A DNA stretch of 64,000 bases from Streptomyces sp. NRRL B-24085 (GCF_001282115.1 NZ_LJBR01000040.1:62001-126000), one strand, 5' to 3'. Positions 27,932-36,741 are shown, counted from the first letter of the stretch. Made by a program: numbers and translations. The notes: generated by a model not told the origin, from the letters alone.

Positions 27932-28852
27932 GTGAACCGTCCGACTCTCGCTCGGTGGGTCGGTGACACCGACCGCTTCATGACGTCGTACTGGCGCAGG
28001 AAGCCGGCTGTCTTCCGGCCACCGGGAGGCGCACCCAGCCCGTTCGGGCTGGCCGACGCCGACGGCGCGCTCGCCAGTGGGTTCCTGCGCACGCCCTACG
28101 TCGAGATGGCGCGCGCGGAGGATCCCCTGGGCAGTGAGGCCTATACGACGGCACGCACCGTCCACTTCTCCTCCCACGAGGGATTCGCCGACGAGGCGAA
28201 GATCGGCAAGGCGCTGGCGGACGGTGCCACCCTGCTCCTGCGATGCATCGACCAGTGGCACGCGCCCACCGGTGAGACGGTCGCCGCGCTGTCGGGTGAA
28301 CTGGGTCTGGCCGTCGAGGCCTTCTGCTTCGTCACTCCGGCCGGACGGCAGGGCCTGCCCCTTCACCGCGACGATGCCGACGTACTCGTCGTACAGATCG
28401 AGGGAAGCAAGCAGTGGTCCGTCCACGAAGGCCCGGCCGACGGGGACTGGAAACCGGGCCCCTGCACGGGGGCCGAGCCCGCCGAGGTGTTGCGCGCGAC
28501 GGTGCGGGCCGGTGAAGTCCTGTACATACCGCGGGGGTTCGCCCACCAGGCGGTGGGAGACGGCGGTCTGTCGGCGCACCTGTCCCTGACGATCCGGGAG
28601 GTGGGCGTGGTCGAGCTGTTCCGTACGCTCCAGCGCACGGCCTTCGAGGGACTGAAGATGGCCCCCCGTCCCTTGGACGACCGGTCGATCACCGACGCTG
28701 CGGCCGAACTGATCGAGCGAGCCCGCGGCAGGCTTGCCGAGCTGACCCCTGAGCAGCTGGTGGACCTCGCACGGGCCTCCCAGCGGGCCAGAATGCCCGC
28801 ACCGCGACATGTGATCTCCCTGTCCGACATGGCTGCCGCTAACAAGAGCTGA
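27932..28852 (+). CDS. JmjC/cupin-type Fe(II)/2-oxoglutarate hydroxylase
   Basis: This 306-residue protein resembles the ribosomal-oxygenase branch of JmjC enzymes. Residues about 145-215 form the cupin with the HxD pair (LPLHRDDADVLVVQ) and distal His (VLYIPRGFAHQAV). A C-terminal helical and winged region follows. The family uses Fe(II) and 2-oxoglutarate to hydroxylate protein or peptide side chains. The GTG at 27932 is preferred because AGGAGG lies six bases upstream; the ATG at 27926 abuts that sequence. In this cluster a peptide or pathway intermediate is a plausible substrate, but this is inference. Confidence 0.85.
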   Translation: MNRPTLARWVGDTDRFMTSYWRRKPAVFRPPGGAPSPFGLADADGALASGFLRTPYVEMARAEDPLGSEAYTTARTVHFSSHEGFADEAKIGKALADGATLLLRCIDQWHAPTGETVAALSGELGLAVEAFCFVTPAGRQGLPLHRDDADVLVVQIEGSKQWSVHEGPADGDWKPGPCTGAEPAEVLRATVRAGEVLYIPRGFAHQAVGDGGLSAHLSLTIREVGVVELFRTLQRTAFEGLKMAPRPLDDRSITDAAAELIERARGRLAELTPEQLVDLARASQRARMPAPRHVISLSDMAAANKS

Positions 28853-28920
28853 CCCGAGCCGACCCGATCAGATGCGGGACGTGTCAGCGTAGACGTTCTC
28901 CAGCGCGGAATCTCTTTTCA

Positions 28921-28979
28921 GGCGCCGAAATGCGCGCGAAAACCAACTGTGGTTTTCGCGCGCATTTCGGCGCCTTTTT
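28921..28979. terminator. Strong rho-independent terminator, 25-bp stem
   Basis: A perfect 25-bp inverted repeat beginning GGCGCCGAAATGCGCGCG closes a 4-base loop ACTG and is followed by TTTTT. It ends the JmjC transcription unit and isolates the precursor-peptide operon downstream. Confidence 0.95.
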
Positions 28980-28981
28980 GT

Positions 28982-28993
28982 CTCGCCGGCGAG
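28982..28993. promoter_or_regulatory. Candidate LmbU-binding palindrome
   Basis: CTCGCCGGCGAG is a perfect 12-bp palindrome with the CGCCGGCG core that I recall being reported for LmbU binding in the lincomycin cluster. It lies directly after the terminator and about 245 bases before the precursor gene, in a non-coding stretch, with an LmbU-family gene 1.5 kb away. The core is common by chance in such GC-rich DNA. Confidence 0.5.
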
Positions 28994-29099
28994 ACGGAAA
29001 AGAGGGGGAGGGGAGGCCTATATGTCTGGATTGCTATGAATTTTTGCCCGGTATGTCAGCAGTTATTCTCGCTGATTTGCAAGATGGATAAGTGAGCTG

Positions 29100-29129
29100 T
29101 TGATCAGGGCGGGAAAGGCGGGCTAGCGT
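29100..29129 (+). promoter_or_regulatory. Possible promoter of the precursor-peptide operon
   Basis: TTGATC and TAGCGT are separated by 18 bases, about 110 bases upstream of the precursor start, in an AT-rich stretch (29025-29105) that stands out from its surroundings. This is a weak consensus match only. Confidence 0.3.
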
Positions 29130-29236
29130 TCTTCTCAACGGCACGCCGCGGAATGCGGATGCCGAATCGGACCCGTTCGGCAGCCGGTCTCCGCCCTGGT
29201 TTCCGGTGCGTTCGGGAAGACAAGAAGGGAAATGAC

Positions 29237-29332
29237 ATGGAGAACAACCAGGTCGACATCACCGCCCTGACCGACGAGGAGCTCGACGACATCGTCGGCG
29301 GTGCGCTCGCGGTTCCGGCCAACTGCATCTGA
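29237..29332 (+). CDS. 31-aa precursor peptide with double-glycine leader
   Basis: The ATG has AAGGGA upstream. The acidic leader (DITALTDEELDDIVGG) has the LTDEELDxxxGG form recognised by C39 peptidase-containing ABC transporters, one of which is encoded next. Cleavage after GG would leave only ALAVPANCI, a nine-residue tail with a penultimate Cys. This is very short for a bacteriocin. It could be a modified-peptide core, a scaffold extended at its C-terminus, or a signal peptide. A stable hairpin begins 12 bases after the stop. Confidence 0.85.
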   Translation: MENNQVDITALTDEELDDIVGGALAVPANCI

Positions 29333-29343
29333 CGGCCGCCGCT

Positions 29344-29388
29344 CCGGGCGGTCCCGTCGGCCGGTTCGCCGGCCAAGGGACCGCCCGG
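29344..29388 (+). terminator. Compound hairpin with TTCG tetraloop after the precursor gene
   Basis: An outer 12-bp stem (CCGGGCGGTCCC and its complement) encloses an inner 6-bp stem GGCCGG-TTCG-CCGGCC. The position between precursor and transporter genes suits a partial terminator or mRNA-protecting structure that raises precursor expression relative to the enzymes. The 150-bp gap contains no gene. Confidence 0.8.
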
Positions 29389-29482
29389 GCATGGAAGCGC
29401 CACGTTTCCCCCGCAGTACCGAGAGTGGGCCGGGGACCGTTCCCCGGCCCACCGCCGCGGCTCCCAAGGACAGAGCTGAACG

Positions 29483-31771
29483 ATGAGTGAACAACGCTTC
29501 CGCACCCAGGCTCTCGAGCACCACCACGGACGGGACGGTCTCGGCCCCGTGTTCGGTCACGAACCGCAGACGTGGCAGCCCGACCGGAGCCCCGCCGCAC
29601 GCGTCCGGGCCCTGGGCGCGGCCCTGCGAGACCTGCGCCGCAGGCGGAACGTCCCGGTCTGCTTCCAGACCCAGGTCAGCGACTGCGGGCCGGCCTGTCT
29701 GGTCATGACGCTCCGCCACCACGGGATCGACGTGCATCTGGACGAGGTCCGTGACCAGGTGAACTCCGGACGCAACGGCGCCTCCGCCCGCACGCTGCTC
29801 GACCTGGCCCGCAGCCACGGTCTCGACGGGCGGGGAGTGCGCACCGATGTCGAGGGGCTGCGGAAGCTGCCGCCGGGGAGCATCCTGTTCTGGAACTTCA
29901 ACCACTTCGTCGTGCTCGAACGGGCCACCGAGGCGTTCACGGACATCGTCGATCCCGCGTTCGGCCGGCGTCGGCTCAGCCATGACGCGGTCTCCACCGC
30001 GTTCACCGGCGTGGCGCTGGAGTTCACGGCCCCCCTTGGCGAGACAAGGCGCCCGCTGTCCGGCGGGTTCGGCTCGGCCGGTCCCTGGCACCGGATGCGG
30101 CATTTCCTGCCCAGCGCCAGGGAGTTCGGTCGCATCGGAGCGCTGTCCGTCGTTCTCATGGGCCTGGAAGCCGCCCTGCCGGCAGCGCTCAGCTTCCTCG
30201 TCGGGCACGTCATGACCGGCGGACGGCAGCACATGCTGTCGCTCACCGCCCTGGTGCTGGCCCTGGTGACCATGGTGTTCCTGACGGCACAGCTGACCCG
30301 TGCCTTCGTCCTGACCCGACGGCAGTCGCTGGTCGAGAAACGTATGACATGGGGTGTCGTAGCCCATCTGACGTCCCTGCCCTACGACTTCTTCACCCTG
30401 CACAACTCCGGTGACCTGGCGATGCGGGCACGCACCAGCAGCACCCTCACCCAGGTGCTGAGCCTGTCCGCGCTGTCGGCCGTCTTCGACAGCCTCCTCA
30501 TCGCGGGTTACCTGGTGGCGGTCCTGATCGTCGACCCGGTCCTCGCCTCGGTCGTCGTGGCTCTGATCACCGTCCAGATCGGTGTCATGGTGACGGCCTG
30601 GCGACGGCAGGTCCGGCTGAGCCACGAAGTACTGGAACGCCAGACCCGTACCCAGAACGAACTGGTGCAGCTGCTGGAGAGCATGACCTCCCTCAAGGCG
30701 GCCGGAGCGGAGGGCGCGGCCGCGGAACGCTGGTCACACGCCCTGATCCACGAGATCAACAAGCGGCAGGACGCCCGCCGTTCGCTGTCCGTGTCCACCG
30801 CCCTCAGCCGCACCCTGCAGTTCGCCGCGCCGCTCGCCGTGGTGGTGATCGGCATCTGGCGCGTGCTGTCGGAACACGGATCGCTCGGCGGAACCCTGGC
30901 CTTCATGGCGCTGACCACCGCGCTGTTCGCCCCGCTGGAGAGCGTCTTCGACACGGCCGCCCAGCTCGCCGCCGTCCGCCCCGCACTGGCCCGCCTCGAC
31001 GACGTCCTGCGGGCCGAGCCCGAACCCCGGGGCACACTCGGCGCCCCGTCGACGCCCGGACAGCCGGCCGCCGTCTCCGTCGAGAACGTGTCCTTCACCT
31101 ACCGGGGCGCCTCCCGGCCGGCCCTGTCCGACGCCCGACTCCAGGTACAGCCCGGGCAGTTCGTCGCCGTGCTGGGCCGGTCCGGCTCGGGCAAGTCCAC
31201 GCTCGGCATGCTGCTGGCCGGGCTGTACGAGCCAGGCTCCGGCACGATCCGCGTCGACGGACGCGACCTCGCCGCAGTGGACCGTTCCGCCTACCGGCGC
31301 CAGATCGGCTACGTCAACCAGAACGCCCACCTCTTCGGCGCCTCCATCCGCGACAACATCGCCTTCGGCGCCGACGACCTCGACCACGACGACCTGGTGG
31401 AGGCGGTCCGGCTCGCCCGGATCCACGAGGAGATCACCGCGCTCCCCATGGGCTACGAAACCCTGGTGAACCCGGGCGGGCACGGACTGTCGGGCGGCCA
31501 GCGCCAACGGATCGTCCTGGCACGGGCGCTGGCCCGCAAACCCAACCTGCTCATCCTCGACGAGGCCACCAGCGCCCTCGACCCCGCCCTGGAGGAAGAG
31601 ATCTTCGACGGACTGCTGCGGGCGGGCATCACGGTGATCGCCATCGCGCACCGGCTCACCGTGCTGGACCGGGCCGACCAGGTGTTCGTGGTCCGTGACG
31701 GCAGGATCGTGGAGTCGGGCTCCCCGGCTTCGCTCAGGGCGGCGGGAGGCGAGTTCCTGTGCCTGGCCTGA
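29483..31771 (+). CDS. Peptidase-containing ABC transporter (C39, PCAT type)
   Basis: This 762-residue fusion has three parts. The first is an N-terminal C39 peptidase (about 55-180) with catalytic Cys68 in QVSDCGPACLVM, His141 in NHFVVLE and Asp157 in VDPAF. The second is a six-helix ABC membrane domain (about 210-500). The third is an ATPase domain with Walker A GRSGSGKST, signature LSGGQRQRI and Walker B LLILDEATS. It should cleave the double-glycine leader of the upstream peptide in the cytoplasm and export the product. An extra about 50 residues precede the peptidase. The downstream condensation-like gene overlaps its end by 13 bp. Confidence 0.93.
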   Translation: MSEQRFRTQALEHHHGRDGLGPVFGHEPQTWQPDRSPAARVRALGAALRDLRRRRNVPVCFQTQVSDCGPACLVMTLRHHGIDVHLDEVRDQVNSGRNGASARTLLDLARSHGLDGRGVRTDVEGLRKLPPGSILFWNFNHFVVLERATEAFTDIVDPAFGRRRLSHDAVSTAFTGVALEFTAPLGETRRPLSGGFGSAGPWHRMRHFLPSAREFGRIGALSVVLMGLEAALPAALSFLVGHVMTGGRQHMLSLTALVLALVTMVFLTAQLTRAFVLTRRQSLVEKRMTWGVVAHLTSLPYDFFTLHNSGDLAMRARTSSTLTQVLSLSALSAVFDSLLIAGYLVAVLIVDPVLASVVVALITVQIGVMVTAWRRQVRLSHEVLERQTRTQNELVQLLESMTSLKAAGAEGAAAERWSHALIHEINKRQDARRSLSVSTALSRTLQFAAPLAVVVIGIWRVLSEHGSLGGTLAFMALTTALFAPLESVFDTAAQLAAVRPALARLDDVLRAEPEPRGTLGAPSTPGQPAAVSVENVSFTYRGASRPALSDARLQVQPGQFVAVLGRSGSGKSTLGMLLAGLYEPGSGTIRVDGRDLAAVDRSAYRRQIGYVNQNAHLFGASIRDNIAFGADDLDHDDLVEAVRLARIHEEITALPMGYETLVNPGGHGLSGGQRQRIVLARALARKPNLLILDEATSALDPALEEEIFDGLLRAGITVIAIAHRLTVLDRADQVFVVRDGRIVESGSPASLRAAGGEFLCLA

Positions 31772-33114
31772 ACTCCGCGACGCCCGGCCCGCAGACGGCG
31801 GAGGCCGTGCCGTTCACCTACGAACAGGAGTGGTACGACGCCAACGTCCGGCAGACCTATGTCCACAGGAACGTACGCCTGTCGTACGAGATCCTCGGTC
31901 GGCTGGACCGGAACCTGTTCGAGCAGGCCGTGCACCGTTTCGTCGCTCGCCACGACGCCGTGCGCATGGAGGTCCTGCCGCTGAACGAGCGCACCCCGAT
32001 GGCTGCGCAGCGGGTCCGCCCCCTGGGGCCGGACGAGCGCGTCGTGCACCACCAGGAGGTCAAGGCGGCCTCCGCCGAGCAGTTCGGCGTCTACGCCGCG
32101 GCCGTGCTGACACGCGACTTCCTGCAACCGTGGACCACGGGCCACCGCCCGTACGCCCTGCGCCTGTTGAGGTATTCGAGCGAACACCACGCCTTCCTGG
32201 CGACCTTCCAGAACCTCGTCTTCGACGGCCGTGCCCACCACCTGTTCGCGCAGGAGATCTGGCGCGACTACGAAGCGCTGCGCCGGCGCCAGGAGATCCC
32301 CGGCACGGCCCCCTCCTTCGCCGCGGCGGCCCTGCGCCAGCGCACCGCCTTCGGACCGAGACACCTGCGACGGGCGCGGGACAGCTGGTACGACCGGGCC
32401 GGCTTCGCCGGACTCAACCCCTGGCACCGCCCCGACCACGCGGCGGCCAGTGAGGACGGCGCCGTCCCCGCCGAACTGGGTGCCGCCCAGGTGGCCGCGT
32501 TGCGGCAGGCCTGCGAGCGTGAGCACTGCACCCTGTTGCAGTGGGTCGTGGCGGCCTTCGCCCGCGCCATCGCCCAGTGCACCGGCCGCAGGCGGCTGAG
32601 CCTGTGGACGTCCATGGACTCCCGGCGCGCCGCCGAGCGGGACGTCGTCGGGATGTTCGCCGGTGTCGCCCCGCTCAAGGTGGAGCACGCCTCGGCCCCG
32701 CTCCCCGACGTCAGGGCCGAGGTGAGCGGACAGATCCTCGAGGCGCTGCGCTACCAGCAGCTCAGCGGGCGGCAGTTGCGCACGATGCTGCGCGAGCTGG
32801 CTCCCGACGAGGGGTGGCTGGGGCGGGACATCCACATCAACCTGCGCCGGTTCGAAGGGGACCACCAGCAGACCCGGCACGACGGCGACCTGCGGGTGAC
32901 GGCCGACGCCTATCCGCTGCGGCGCGTCACCTTCGCCAACGCGTCCGCGCTGCAACTGCGATGCGACGAATACCGCGACCGCCTGTTCATCAACCTGCTG
33001 TTCGACGGACACCGTGTGGGCCGGCAACTGGCCCAGGCCATCCTGGGATGCCTCACGGCCGACCTCACCGTCGACTGCGGCACGGACGTCCGCACACCGA
33101 GGAAGTCATCATGA
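31759..33114 (+). CDS. Stand-alone condensation-domain-like protein with altered active-site motif
   Basis: This 451-residue protein has the condensation/acyltransferase fold. Its start overlaps the transporter gene, with GGGAGG upstream of the GTG. The N-terminal part (VPFTYEQEWYDA, RHDAVRMEV) and later segments (SMDSRRAAE, MFAGVAPL) match the C-domain layout. The catalytic HHxxxDG appears as QNLVFDG, with Asp-Gly kept but both His replaced. It may be a non-canonical amide or ester-forming enzyme or a recruitment protein. The carrier-protein gene overlaps its stop, so the acyl donor probably comes from that carrier. Confidence 0.82.
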   Translation: MPGLNSATPGPQTAEAVPFTYEQEWYDANVRQTYVHRNVRLSYEILGRLDRNLFEQAVHRFVARHDAVRMEVLPLNERTPMAAQRVRPLGPDERVVHHQEVKAASAEQFGVYAAAVLTRDFLQPWTTGHRPYALRLLRYSSEHHAFLATFQNLVFDGRAHHLFAQEIWRDYEALRRRQEIPGTAPSFAAAALRQRTAFGPRHLRRARDSWYDRAGFAGLNPWHRPDHAAASEDGAVPAELGAAQVAALRQACEREHCTLLQWVVAAFARAIAQCTGRRRLSLWTSMDSRRAAERDVVGMFAGVAPLKVEHASAPLPDVRAEVSGQILEALRYQQLSGRQLRTMLRELAPDEGWLGRDIHINLRRFEGDHQQTRHDGDLRVTADAYPLRRVTFANASALQLRCDEYRDRLFINLLFDGHRVGRQLAQAILGCLTADLTVDCGTDVRTPRKSS

Positions 33115-33416
33115 GCGAACCCACGCCCCCGAGCGCACCGGACGCCGACGCACTGCTCGCCCTGGTCCTGGCCACCGCCGGGGAGGTGTTCGGGCACCAG
33201 GTCGTCGCCACGGACGACTTCTTCGCCCTGGGCGGCGACTCCGTGGCGGCCGTGGAACTGGCCACCAGCCTCGAAGAACGGCTCGACCTCGACGTCGACT
33301 CCCGGCTGATCTTCAGCACCGACAGCATCGGCGACCTCGCGCACCACCTCTTGCGGGCGGCCGGGGAGACGGCTACGACCGCGGACCGGGGCCCGGCCGT
33401 GGGGGAGGACCGGTGA
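33111..33416 (+). CDS. Acyl/peptidyl carrier protein
   Basis: This 101-residue protein has the phosphopantetheine site FFALGGDSVAAVEL, with Ser44 as the attachment residue. The GGDS form is typical of peptidyl carrier proteins. The ATG overlaps the stop of the condensation-like gene, and its own stop overlaps the next GTG. It likely carries the acyl or aminoacyl group loaded by one of the two AMP-forming ligases that follow. Confidence 0.92.
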   Translation: MSEPTPPSAPDADALLALVLATAGEVFGHQVVATDDFFALGGDSVAAVELATSLEERLDLDVDSRLIFSTDSIGDLAHHLLRAAGETATTADRGPAVGEDR

Positions 33417-34828
33417 AGCCCTACCTGTGGGACCCCTGGCAGACCGCCGCCGAACTGCCCAGCCGCACGGCGGTCGTGGCCGACGGGGAGCACTGCACGT
33501 TCGCCGAGCTGACCGCCCGCGCCGACGCGCTCGGCCGTGGGCTGCGCTCGGCCGGAGTCCAGGACGGCGCGGTCCTCACCACGGACCTGCCCACCGGCCC
33601 CCGCTTCTTCGCCCTCGCCCTCGCCGCCCTGCGGTACGGCTACGGCCTGCTGCCCGTCGCCCCCTCCCTGTTCGCCTCCTCAACGGCTGCCCGGCTGATG
33701 ACCGACGCCCGAGCCGTCCTGCACGTCGGCGGCACGGACCTGGGCCCGGCTGCCGCCACCGCAGCACTGCCCGTCCCCTCCCTGACCGACGAGGCACTGG
33801 CGTCCACCGCCAACCTCGGCCCGCTGCCGTTGGCTGCCCGCGCCGGCCACCTGGCCTACGCCACCTCCGGCACCACCGGCGAACCGCAGGCCGTGCCGCG
33901 CGCCCGCCCACCGCGTCCCTACCGCGGTGTCGCCGTCGACCACCGGTACGCGGCGGGCCTCGTCTTCGGAGCGCACGTGATGGGCAACCCCGCCTACCAC
34001 CTCGGCACCCTCGGCCCCGCCCTGTACGCCCTCCAGGCCGGCAGCACGGTCGTCGTGCAACGCACCTGGTCCGCCGACGGATTCGCTGAGCTCGTGGACC
34101 GGCACGGCGCCGACAGCGCGTTCCTCGGCATCGACCAGCTCGTCGACGCCGTGGTGGCGGACCGGTCCCCGGCCCGGCGGCTGCGCGTCCTCTTCCACGG
34201 CGGTTCCGCCTGCCCACCCGCCGTGAAACGATCCGCGATCGACCTGTTCGGCCCGGTCCTGCACGAGTACTACGGCACTTCCAAGAGCACCCTCACCCAG
34301 ATCACCACCCCCGAATGGCTGCGGCACCCGGGCTCCGTCGGCCGGCCGCTGCCCGGCATCCGCATCGAGATCGCCGAGGACGGCCGCCCCCTGCCACCCG
34401 GCGAGCCCGGTGAGATCTGCGTGAGGCTGCGGACGGCCGACCGCGACAGCGCCGACCCGGAGTTGCTGCACACCGGGGACCTGGGCTTCCTCGACGACGA
34501 CGGCTACCTGTTCGTCGTCGGACGCAAGACGGGCTTGCAGCAGGACAGCCTGGACACCGCACACCTCGAGTACCAGATCCGCATGCTGCCGGGTGTCGCC
34601 GACGTCGCGGTCACCGGCGACCCCGTTCCGGTGTGCTACGTGGAGACCCTGCCGGGCCAACAGGAGCGCACCGCACGGAAGGTCGTGAGGGCGGCGGAAC
34701 TGCTGGGCTTCCCCCGGCCCACGACCAGGATCGTCACCCAGGGCACCCTGCCCAGGACCCCCAGCGGGAAGATACGGCGGGCCGGACTTGACACCTGGTG
34801 GGCGGCCACGGGGGAAGCGACGGCGTGA
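33413..34828 (+). CDS. AMP-forming acyl/amino-acid ligase (ANL superfamily)
   Basis: This 471-residue enzyme is short for the ANL family. It has the phosphate-binding loop YATSGTTGEPQAV (Gln in place of the usual Lys in the G-x-P-K part), HEYYGTSKSTLTQI, HTGDLGFLDDDGYLFVVGR and the C-terminal catalytic Lys in LPRTPSGKIRR. GGGGGAGG precedes the GTG. It probably adenylates a carboxylic acid and loads the adjacent carrier protein. Substrate specificity cannot be read by eye. Confidence 0.88.
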   Translation: MKPYLWDPWQTAAELPSRTAVVADGEHCTFAELTARADALGRGLRSAGVQDGAVLTTDLPTGPRFFALALAALRYGYGLLPVAPSLFASSTAARLMTDARAVLHVGGTDLGPAAATAALPVPSLTDEALASTANLGPLPLAARAGHLAYATSGTTGEPQAVPRARPPRPYRGVAVDHRYAAGLVFGAHVMGNPAYHLGTLGPALYALQAGSTVVVQRTWSADGFAELVDRHGADSAFLGIDQLVDAVVADRSPARRLRVLFHGGSACPPAVKRSAIDLFGPVLHEYYGTSKSTLTQITTPEWLRHPGSVGRPLPGIRIEIAEDGRPLPPGEPGEICVRLRTADRDSADPELLHTGDLGFLDDDGYLFVVGRKTGLQQDSLDTAHLEYQIRMLPGVADVAVTGDPVPVCYVETLPGQQERTARKVVRAAELLGFPRPTTRIVTQGTLPRTPSGKIRRAGLDTWWAATGEATA

Positions 34829-36609
34829 GCGGCGCGATCCGCAGACCGCAGGCGACGGCGTACGACTGGCTGCGACAGCACGCACACGCCCGCCCGCAGG
34901 CCGCGGCCGTCACCGAATGGCGGGAGGGCGCCGTCGTCCGCACGGTCACGTTCGCCGAACTCCTGACGCTCGCCGATCGAACAGCCGCGGCCCTGACCGA
35001 ACGGGGCGCACGGCACGGTGACCGGGTCGTCCTCCTGCTGCCCAACGCCTTGTCCTTCCCCGCGACCCTGCTCGCCGCGTTCGCCGCCGGGCTGATCGCC
35101 GTGCCGGCCCCGCCGCTCGCCGGGTCCGGCACGGCCGCGGTGCACCGGCTGCGGGGTATCGCCGCCGACTGCGAGGCCCGCTGGGTCGTCACCACGCAGC
35201 CGTGGGCGCAGCAGACGGAGGGCGTGCTCCGCGAGACAGGGCCGTCGTTCGGGGCCGGACAGGTCCCGCCGGCGACGGTGCACACCTGGGAGGACCTGTC
35301 CGCTCCGGCGCCGCCCGGTGGCCCGCCCCTCCGGCGCCCACCCGGGCCGACGGCGGACACGGTGGCCTTCCTCCAGTACACGTCGGGCTCGACCGGGCGG
35401 CCCAAAGGCGCCGTGATCACCCATCGGGCGGTCGCCGCGCAGTGCGCGCAGGCAGCCCGCGCCTACCGGGAGAGGAGCGAGGACACAGCCGTCACCTGGG
35501 TGCCGCTCTCCCACGACATGGGCCTGGTCACCGGCGTGCTGCGGCCCCTGCACAGCGGATACGCCTCGGTGCTGCTGGCTTCGCGCGAGTTCGCCCGCTC
35601 ACCGCTGTCCTGGCTGACCGCGCTGTCCGAGCTGCGCGGAACGCTCTCCAGCGCACCCGACTTCGCCTACGGCCACTGCGTCCGCAAGATTCCCGCCGCC
35701 GCGGCGGCCTCGCTCGACCTGAGCCACTGGCGCGTCGCGCGCGACGCCGGAGAGGTCGTCCGGGCGGACACACTCGACCGGTTCACCGCGCACTTCGCTC
35801 CCGCCGGCTTCCGCGCACACTGCCTGTGCCCTTCCTACGGCATGGCGGAGGCGACACTCACGGTCACCACGGCCACTCCACGACGTCCGGCCCGGCGCCT
35901 GGCGGTGCGCAGGGGCGCTCTGCAGGCCGGGAACATCCGGCCGGTCACCGGTCCGCACGACGCCGAGGGCGGGAAGGTCACCACGCTGCTGTCCTCCGGA
36001 ACGCCGCTGGACGACACCGAGGTGGTGGTGCGGGACCGCGACGGGCGGCGCTTGCCGGACGGACACATCGGCGATGTGTGGATCGCCGGACCCCAGCTCT
36101 TCGAAGGCTACTGGGGGAGGAGAGCGCACCCCCGCGACATCCGGCGGCTGCATCAGACCGGGGACCGCGGCTTCCTCCACGAAGGGCACCTGTTCGTCCT
36201 CGGACGCGTGGACGACACGGTCGTACACCAGGGGCGCAACTACTACGCGGCGGACATCGCGGACGCCCTCGCCGATCTGCCCGGGCTGCGCCCCGGACGC
36301 ACCGCGGTCTTCCAGACGGCCGGACCTCCGCGGTCCGAGCCCTGCGGTCGGTCGAGCGCCACCTACGGGCCGCAAGCCGTGCCGGCCGCGCACATGTGTC
36401 TGGTGGCCGAGCGCGACCACGCCGCCCCCACTGAGGAGCGCAGCACCGAGACCGCCCGCGCCGCGCGGCAGCGCCTGGCCGGAGTGCTCGGCCTGTTCGT
36501 CAAGGAGGTCGTCCTGGTCCCGCCGGGGACGCTCCCGGTGACGACCAGCGGCAAGGTCCGCGTCAACGAGACCCGACGCCGCTATGAGGCGGGTCTGCTG
36601 GGGCGTTGA
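34825..36609 (+). CDS. Fatty acyl-AMP ligase-like enzyme (FAAL type)
   Basis: This 594-residue ANL enzyme has the A3 loop LQYTSGSTGRPKGAV, the FAAL-type WVPLSHDMGLV, CPSYGMAEATLTV, and LGRVDDTVVHQGRNYYAADI, where GRNYY is characteristic of FAALs. SGKVRVNETRRRYE holds the C-terminal Lys. FAALs activate fatty acids and pass them to carrier proteins rather than CoA. Coupling to the preceding gene (GTGA overlap) suggests lipid or acyl loading onto the small carrier protein. It is the last gene of this plus-strand block. Confidence 0.9.
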   Translation: MSGAIRRPQATAYDWLRQHAHARPQAAAVTEWREGAVVRTVTFAELLTLADRTAAALTERGARHGDRVVLLLPNALSFPATLLAAFAAGLIAVPAPPLAGSGTAAVHRLRGIAADCEARWVVTTQPWAQQTEGVLRETGPSFGAGQVPPATVHTWEDLSAPAPPGGPPLRRPPGPTADTVAFLQYTSGSTGRPKGAVITHRAVAAQCAQAARAYRERSEDTAVTWVPLSHDMGLVTGVLRPLHSGYASVLLASREFARSPLSWLTALSELRGTLSSAPDFAYGHCVRKIPAAAAASLDLSHWRVARDAGEVVRADTLDRFTAHFAPAGFRAHCLCPSYGMAEATLTVTTATPRRPARRLAVRRGALQAGNIRPVTGPHDAEGGKVTTLLSSGTPLDDTEVVVRDRDGRRLPDGHIGDVWIAGPQLFEGYWGRRAHPRDIRRLHQTGDRGFLHEGHLFVLGRVDDTVVHQGRNYYAADIADALADLPGLRPGRTAVFQTAGPPRSEPCGRSSATYGPQAVPAAHMCLVAERDHAAPTEERSTETARAARQRLAGVLGLFVKEVVLVPPGTLPVTTSGKVRVNETRRRYEAGLLGR

Positions 36610-36703
36610 CCTTGCCGTCGCCCCGACGTGACCTGCCGACCGCGCAGGGACCACCAGGCGATGAACCCCGGAGGACCACGTCACGCAGGGGGTCGCATAC
36701 GCG

Positions 36704-36741
36704 CTCGGGGTGCCGGCGCAGTCGTACGCCGACACCCCGAG
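36704..36741. terminator. Hairpin between convergent FAAL and P450 genes
   Basis: CTCGGGGTG and its complement form a 9-bp outer stem with a further 5 bp after one mismatch and an 8-base loop. It lies between the stops at 36609 and 36783 and can serve both transcripts. Confidence 0.65.
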
